Source: Centroberyx gerrardi
Taxonomy: Eukaryota > Chordata > Actinopteri > Beryciformes > Berycidae
Assembly (NCBI RefSeq): GCF_048128805.1
Contig: NC_136010.1
Span: 18,604,980 to 18,668,979, forward strand
Length of the DNA: 64,000 bases
Direction: 5' to 3'
Part shown: in pieces, positions 60,901-64,000 of the stretch
Position numbering within the stretch: the first letter of the stretch is position 1
How the letters are laid out: the number at the start of each line of letters is the position of its first letter
Program-made: the position numbers and the translations under genes
The notes under the pieces: model-generated
What the model was told of the DNA's origin: nothing
What the model saw: only the letters and a program-made list of their open reading frames with translations
Database searches by the model: none

Positions 60901-63900
60901 TAATGCAAACTTGTTGTTCTTCCATTCCTTACATTTAAGGAATCTCAATATTCTGGTAGGTTACAGCTGTTGATGATCACTTGAGCAAAAAGGAAATTGA
61001 TCTACCATAGTTATTACCTTAACAACAGATAGCCCATACGGCTCGGGTTAAAGAAGGCTCCTTATACCTTTTGCATGAAAACTATTGTTGTACTGGTAGT
61101 GGCCACCAGTTGCAGATTGACATTAAAAGCAGTTGTATTGCTAAATTAGCTTGCTGGCGAGGTAGTTAGCTAACAAAGACAAAAAAGGCAATTGTTTGTT
61201 TAAGTTAACTGAGCTAACTGAACTTATCTTTTTCTAGCCCTGTTTTTGTATGTTTAGCCATTATTTGCGTACGGCCAATTATCCGATGGGCCTCCAAGAT
61301 GGCACCAGTCATGGTTGCATTTCTAACATAACTGCAAAACCTCCTGTAAGTTGTATAAAAAACACCTATTTTAAACTAATACTGAATTAATACTACTGTA
61401 AAGGAATGTTGGTAAGGTATGTACCTCGCCCCTGTCAACCCCTTCTTACAGTTTTAACATTATTTGCACCTTCTTCTTCAAATCTGGAAGAATTCTATTT
61501 CAGCCTCATTCATGAAGAGGTACACATTTCATTTTCCTTTAGGTGGAAAAGATTGAGGCTACAACTTGCTGCTCGGAATTTGTAATCTGTAAGGAGGGAG
61601 CGTGGGGGCTGTGGTGATGCTGGTGTGGTGAGGTGAAGCTAATGCAGAACTATTCATTTCTATCTCATTCTCCTGATTCCCCTGTGTACATTTATGAGGA
61701 GAAGGTGTGCAGGAATACATTTCAAGCATTTACCGGAAAATTAGATAAACCAATCTGATCAAAATTCAAGGGGGAGCTAGAGGGAGGGAATGGGACTCCC
61801 GTCACTGACTCTGGAGCAGCCTGCGAGGTGGGGATATGCTATCAGCCTTTAAATTGTCAATAAGAGATTAAGAAAAGTACCTGGCAATGCTTGACAATTC
61901 ACTTAGTAAATATAAGCGTAGCAGAAAGAAAATGAGGTATTGTATTGTTGAAAAAAAATACATGTAATACATGAGGTCATGGCCAAAATCACAGTATTGT
62001 TTTTGTGGAAATAATGAATGACATTCCTGTGATTTGTGATCTGTTAGAATCAAATGATAGCACATTCTGAACTGTTACATACGTTTGCACAGGAGAGAAT
62101 AAATAAATCCAGGAAGTCTCTATTTACCTTGTTTGTGTCGCTGCTCTTTCAGACCACGGTGTCCCCATGGCGCTAAGATGAGCCTCATAGGAACAAATCC
62201 TCACAGAATTCCTCTCAGGTCCGCAGCCAACTGCTATTGTCTGCTGGGTGCTCTGGCACGATGACCTCTATTTTGCCAGACATTTCTGTTGAGATTAGAA
62301 TCTTTTTAAAGAAGGACATCTCACACGGAAAGGGCTTTAGGCTTATATCCCTTTCAAGATCAAACAGAGCCAGCCTGATGTTTGGTTACGCTGGCATGAA
62401 GGTTGCACGCCTTGAGATGTGCTGGAGAATTGCAATTTGACCAGTGCTATTTTCAAGATACATTTCTCGGTCTTTGGTTCACTTTAGAGGTCTGATTCAG
62501 GCCGTGCGTTACTATAGATTCAAAGCAAATGAATCATCCAGTGGGAAACTACCAGTTACAGAGAGGAATGGATTTTATTTAGGCTACATTTTTGTGCTTT
62601 TCAGTTTGAGTTGGCCCTGCGATGTTCTGCTGCAGCGACTCTTAAAGACGAGATGAAATGAAAAATGCCTTTTTAACCCTTTTAGATCACATCCCCGGTC
62701 AGACTGTGCACCTATTTAACAATATATGCCAAAAAAAATACCAAAAATCAATTTCATTGTATTCTTATATCAAAATTCAATCATGTTTTCTTCCTGTAAA
62801 ACAAAATATGCCGTGTGCTTACGTAAGCATGCCCGTAACTAATTTCAACCAATAATATCATGACATCCACCCATCAATCAATCTTCAACTTTTAGCGCAC
62901 AGAGCTAAGAGGCTAAGATTCATTAGTTAGCTAGCTAGCAACAGCATGGTACTTCGGTGTGTCTTCGGGTGTTATGACACACCCACTTTTCAACGTTCAA
63001 ATCAAATTCCTCCCAACGTTATGTCCCGCCTGTCTTTCCTGTTTCACTCGGAAATACGTCACGATACGGAAGTTAGATACTCTCGAAATGCCGTTTCATC
63101 TCGACTTTAAGGGCCTACAGTTTTGAATGACAGCGTTTATGACTCCCTACCGGAGTATTGAGGACAAGAGAGTGCAGTGTTTTCTATGTTGCAACATGCT
63201 ACAAGTTTGTCTACTTGTAGACATAAACCATGGTTTTTGTCAACCTTCAACAGGAAGTTCAGATTGTGAGACATAATAAGGCATTAGCAAACAGAGAACA
63301 CTTGCCAAATTTGTAGAAGAATGTTGAGATTCCTAGTCACTCAGTCTTAAAAAGCAGAGGCAGAGGAGTACAGCATGAAGCCTTGGTCGAGAGGGGACAT
63401 GGGGCCTAAGCTGGTGTGACACCCTCAGCCCTTAATGAACGGCACAGCACTCTGAGTACTGTGAGCTCCCACTCAGCTTAGAGGGACTGCCTCTGAACTG
63501 GTGCTGAACCAAAAGAGACAAGAGAGCATCAGCTCAGGCCTCCACCGGCCTGCTACACATTTAATGCCCCTGTCGTCAGGAATAATCCTCTCTGCCTCGT
63601 GCTACCGCTGGCAGCAGCACAGCATGGTGCCTACATGCAATATGCTGCCGCTCAGGACAGAGCATGAGCTCGAGCGGATACTCAGTGGACTCATTGGGCA
63701 GTGGGTGAAACAGGCGGAGAAGCGACCAGCGACAGTGGTCAGAAACCACAACTAATGAAATAAAATGCAATAATCTTGAGAGATGATCAGTGACACTATA
63801 TGAGATCGGTGCTATAATGACAATGGCAGTTGGATACACTGTGGTGTCATTCAGTCTTTATCTCTGACTGAAACATTATTTGGGTTAACCCTCTTCCTGC

Positions 63901-64000
63901 CACATTGTTATCCTATAGCTCCTGCTGTTATGATTTGAGAAACCACAGTACAATCTCTCAAAGACAGCTGCAGGAGAGATAGCTTCAAACAGATTCATAT
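57902..64000 (+). other. camta1 intron 2, continuing past the window
   Basis: No further CG-1 exon was found. The interval is AT-rich, and segments near 59640-59740 and 60300-60500 (with TAATTAATTAA-type homeodomain words) could be conserved noncoding elements. A reversed CTATCCCTTTAA terminus at 59527-59538 resembles the MITE end seen at 43805. Promoter-like motifs lie near 63050. Open frames such as 58018-58332, 62237-62440 and 63501-63755 are not recognised. Confidence 0.6.
63049..63073. promoter_or_regulatory. ETS-CRE-ETS motif cluster
   Basis: CGGAAATACGTCACGATACG, continuing as GAAGT, places two CGGAA ETS cores in the same direction around a TACGTCAC CRE-like core within 25 bp. Together with TAGTTAGCTAGCTAGC about 120 bp upstream, it resembles the cdc42 promoter of this same window. 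It lies inside camta1 intron 2. Confidence 0.45.

Noticed and set aside
63501-63755. 84-aa frame ending LERILSGLIGQWVKQAEKRP
   Set aside because: The peptide looks protein-like, but I found no flanking splice sites in a compatible phase and no known camta1 counterpart; it is more likely conserved noncoding DNA or chance.

Overview
The window looks like nuclear DNA of a bony fish, most likely a percomorph teleost. It is AT-rich, with short GT-AG introns, long microsatellites, tRNA-derived SINEs and short non-autonomous DNA transposons. It carries seven vertebrate protein genes. I rebuilt these exon by exon, and the exon phases close exactly in every one.

Layout, left to right: (1) 1-5.4 kb, noncoding. 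(2) mfsd4a (+), a 12-TM orphan transporter, 10 exons. (3) chia (-), a secreted GH18 chitinase with a Gly/Ser linker and a CBM14 chitin-binding domain, 11 exons, tail-to-tail with mfsd4a. (4) A small CD300/pIgR-like single-Ig receptor (+), 4 exons. (5) cdc42 (+), a Rho GTPase with two alternative terminal exons giving CCLF and CVLL tails. (6) fbxo6-like (-), an SCF glycoprotein-recognition subunit, next to a decayed tandem copy of itself and several DNA transposons. (7) dnajc11 (-), complete at 559 aa over 16 exons. (8) camta1 (+), head-to-head with dnajc11. Only its first coding exon, a candidate cassette exon and the first CG-1-domain exon lie here. The rest of the right-hand 23 kb is camta1 intron.

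The genes are unrelated in function: transport, chitin digestion, immunity, cytoskeleton signalling, ERAD, mitochondrial architecture and transcription. They are joined by synteny. In human, the counterparts of cdc42, the FBXO2/6/44 cluster, DNAJC11 and CAMTA1 lie on 1p36, and MFSD4A lies on 1q32.

The most interesting signals are these: an apparently unannotated, phase-matched 102-nt exon in camta1 intron 1; a CpG/CCAAT promoter-like module deeper in that intron; microsatellites that themselves form the 3' splice-site tracts of mfsd4a and fbxo6; the decayed fbxo6 copy; a matched pair of hAT-type MITEs, one abutting a SINE tail; and a near-perfect 33-bp hairpin at 4.0 kb. I saw no virus-derived element, CRISPR array or operon. 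No database search was possible, so gene names rest on recognised protein sequence.
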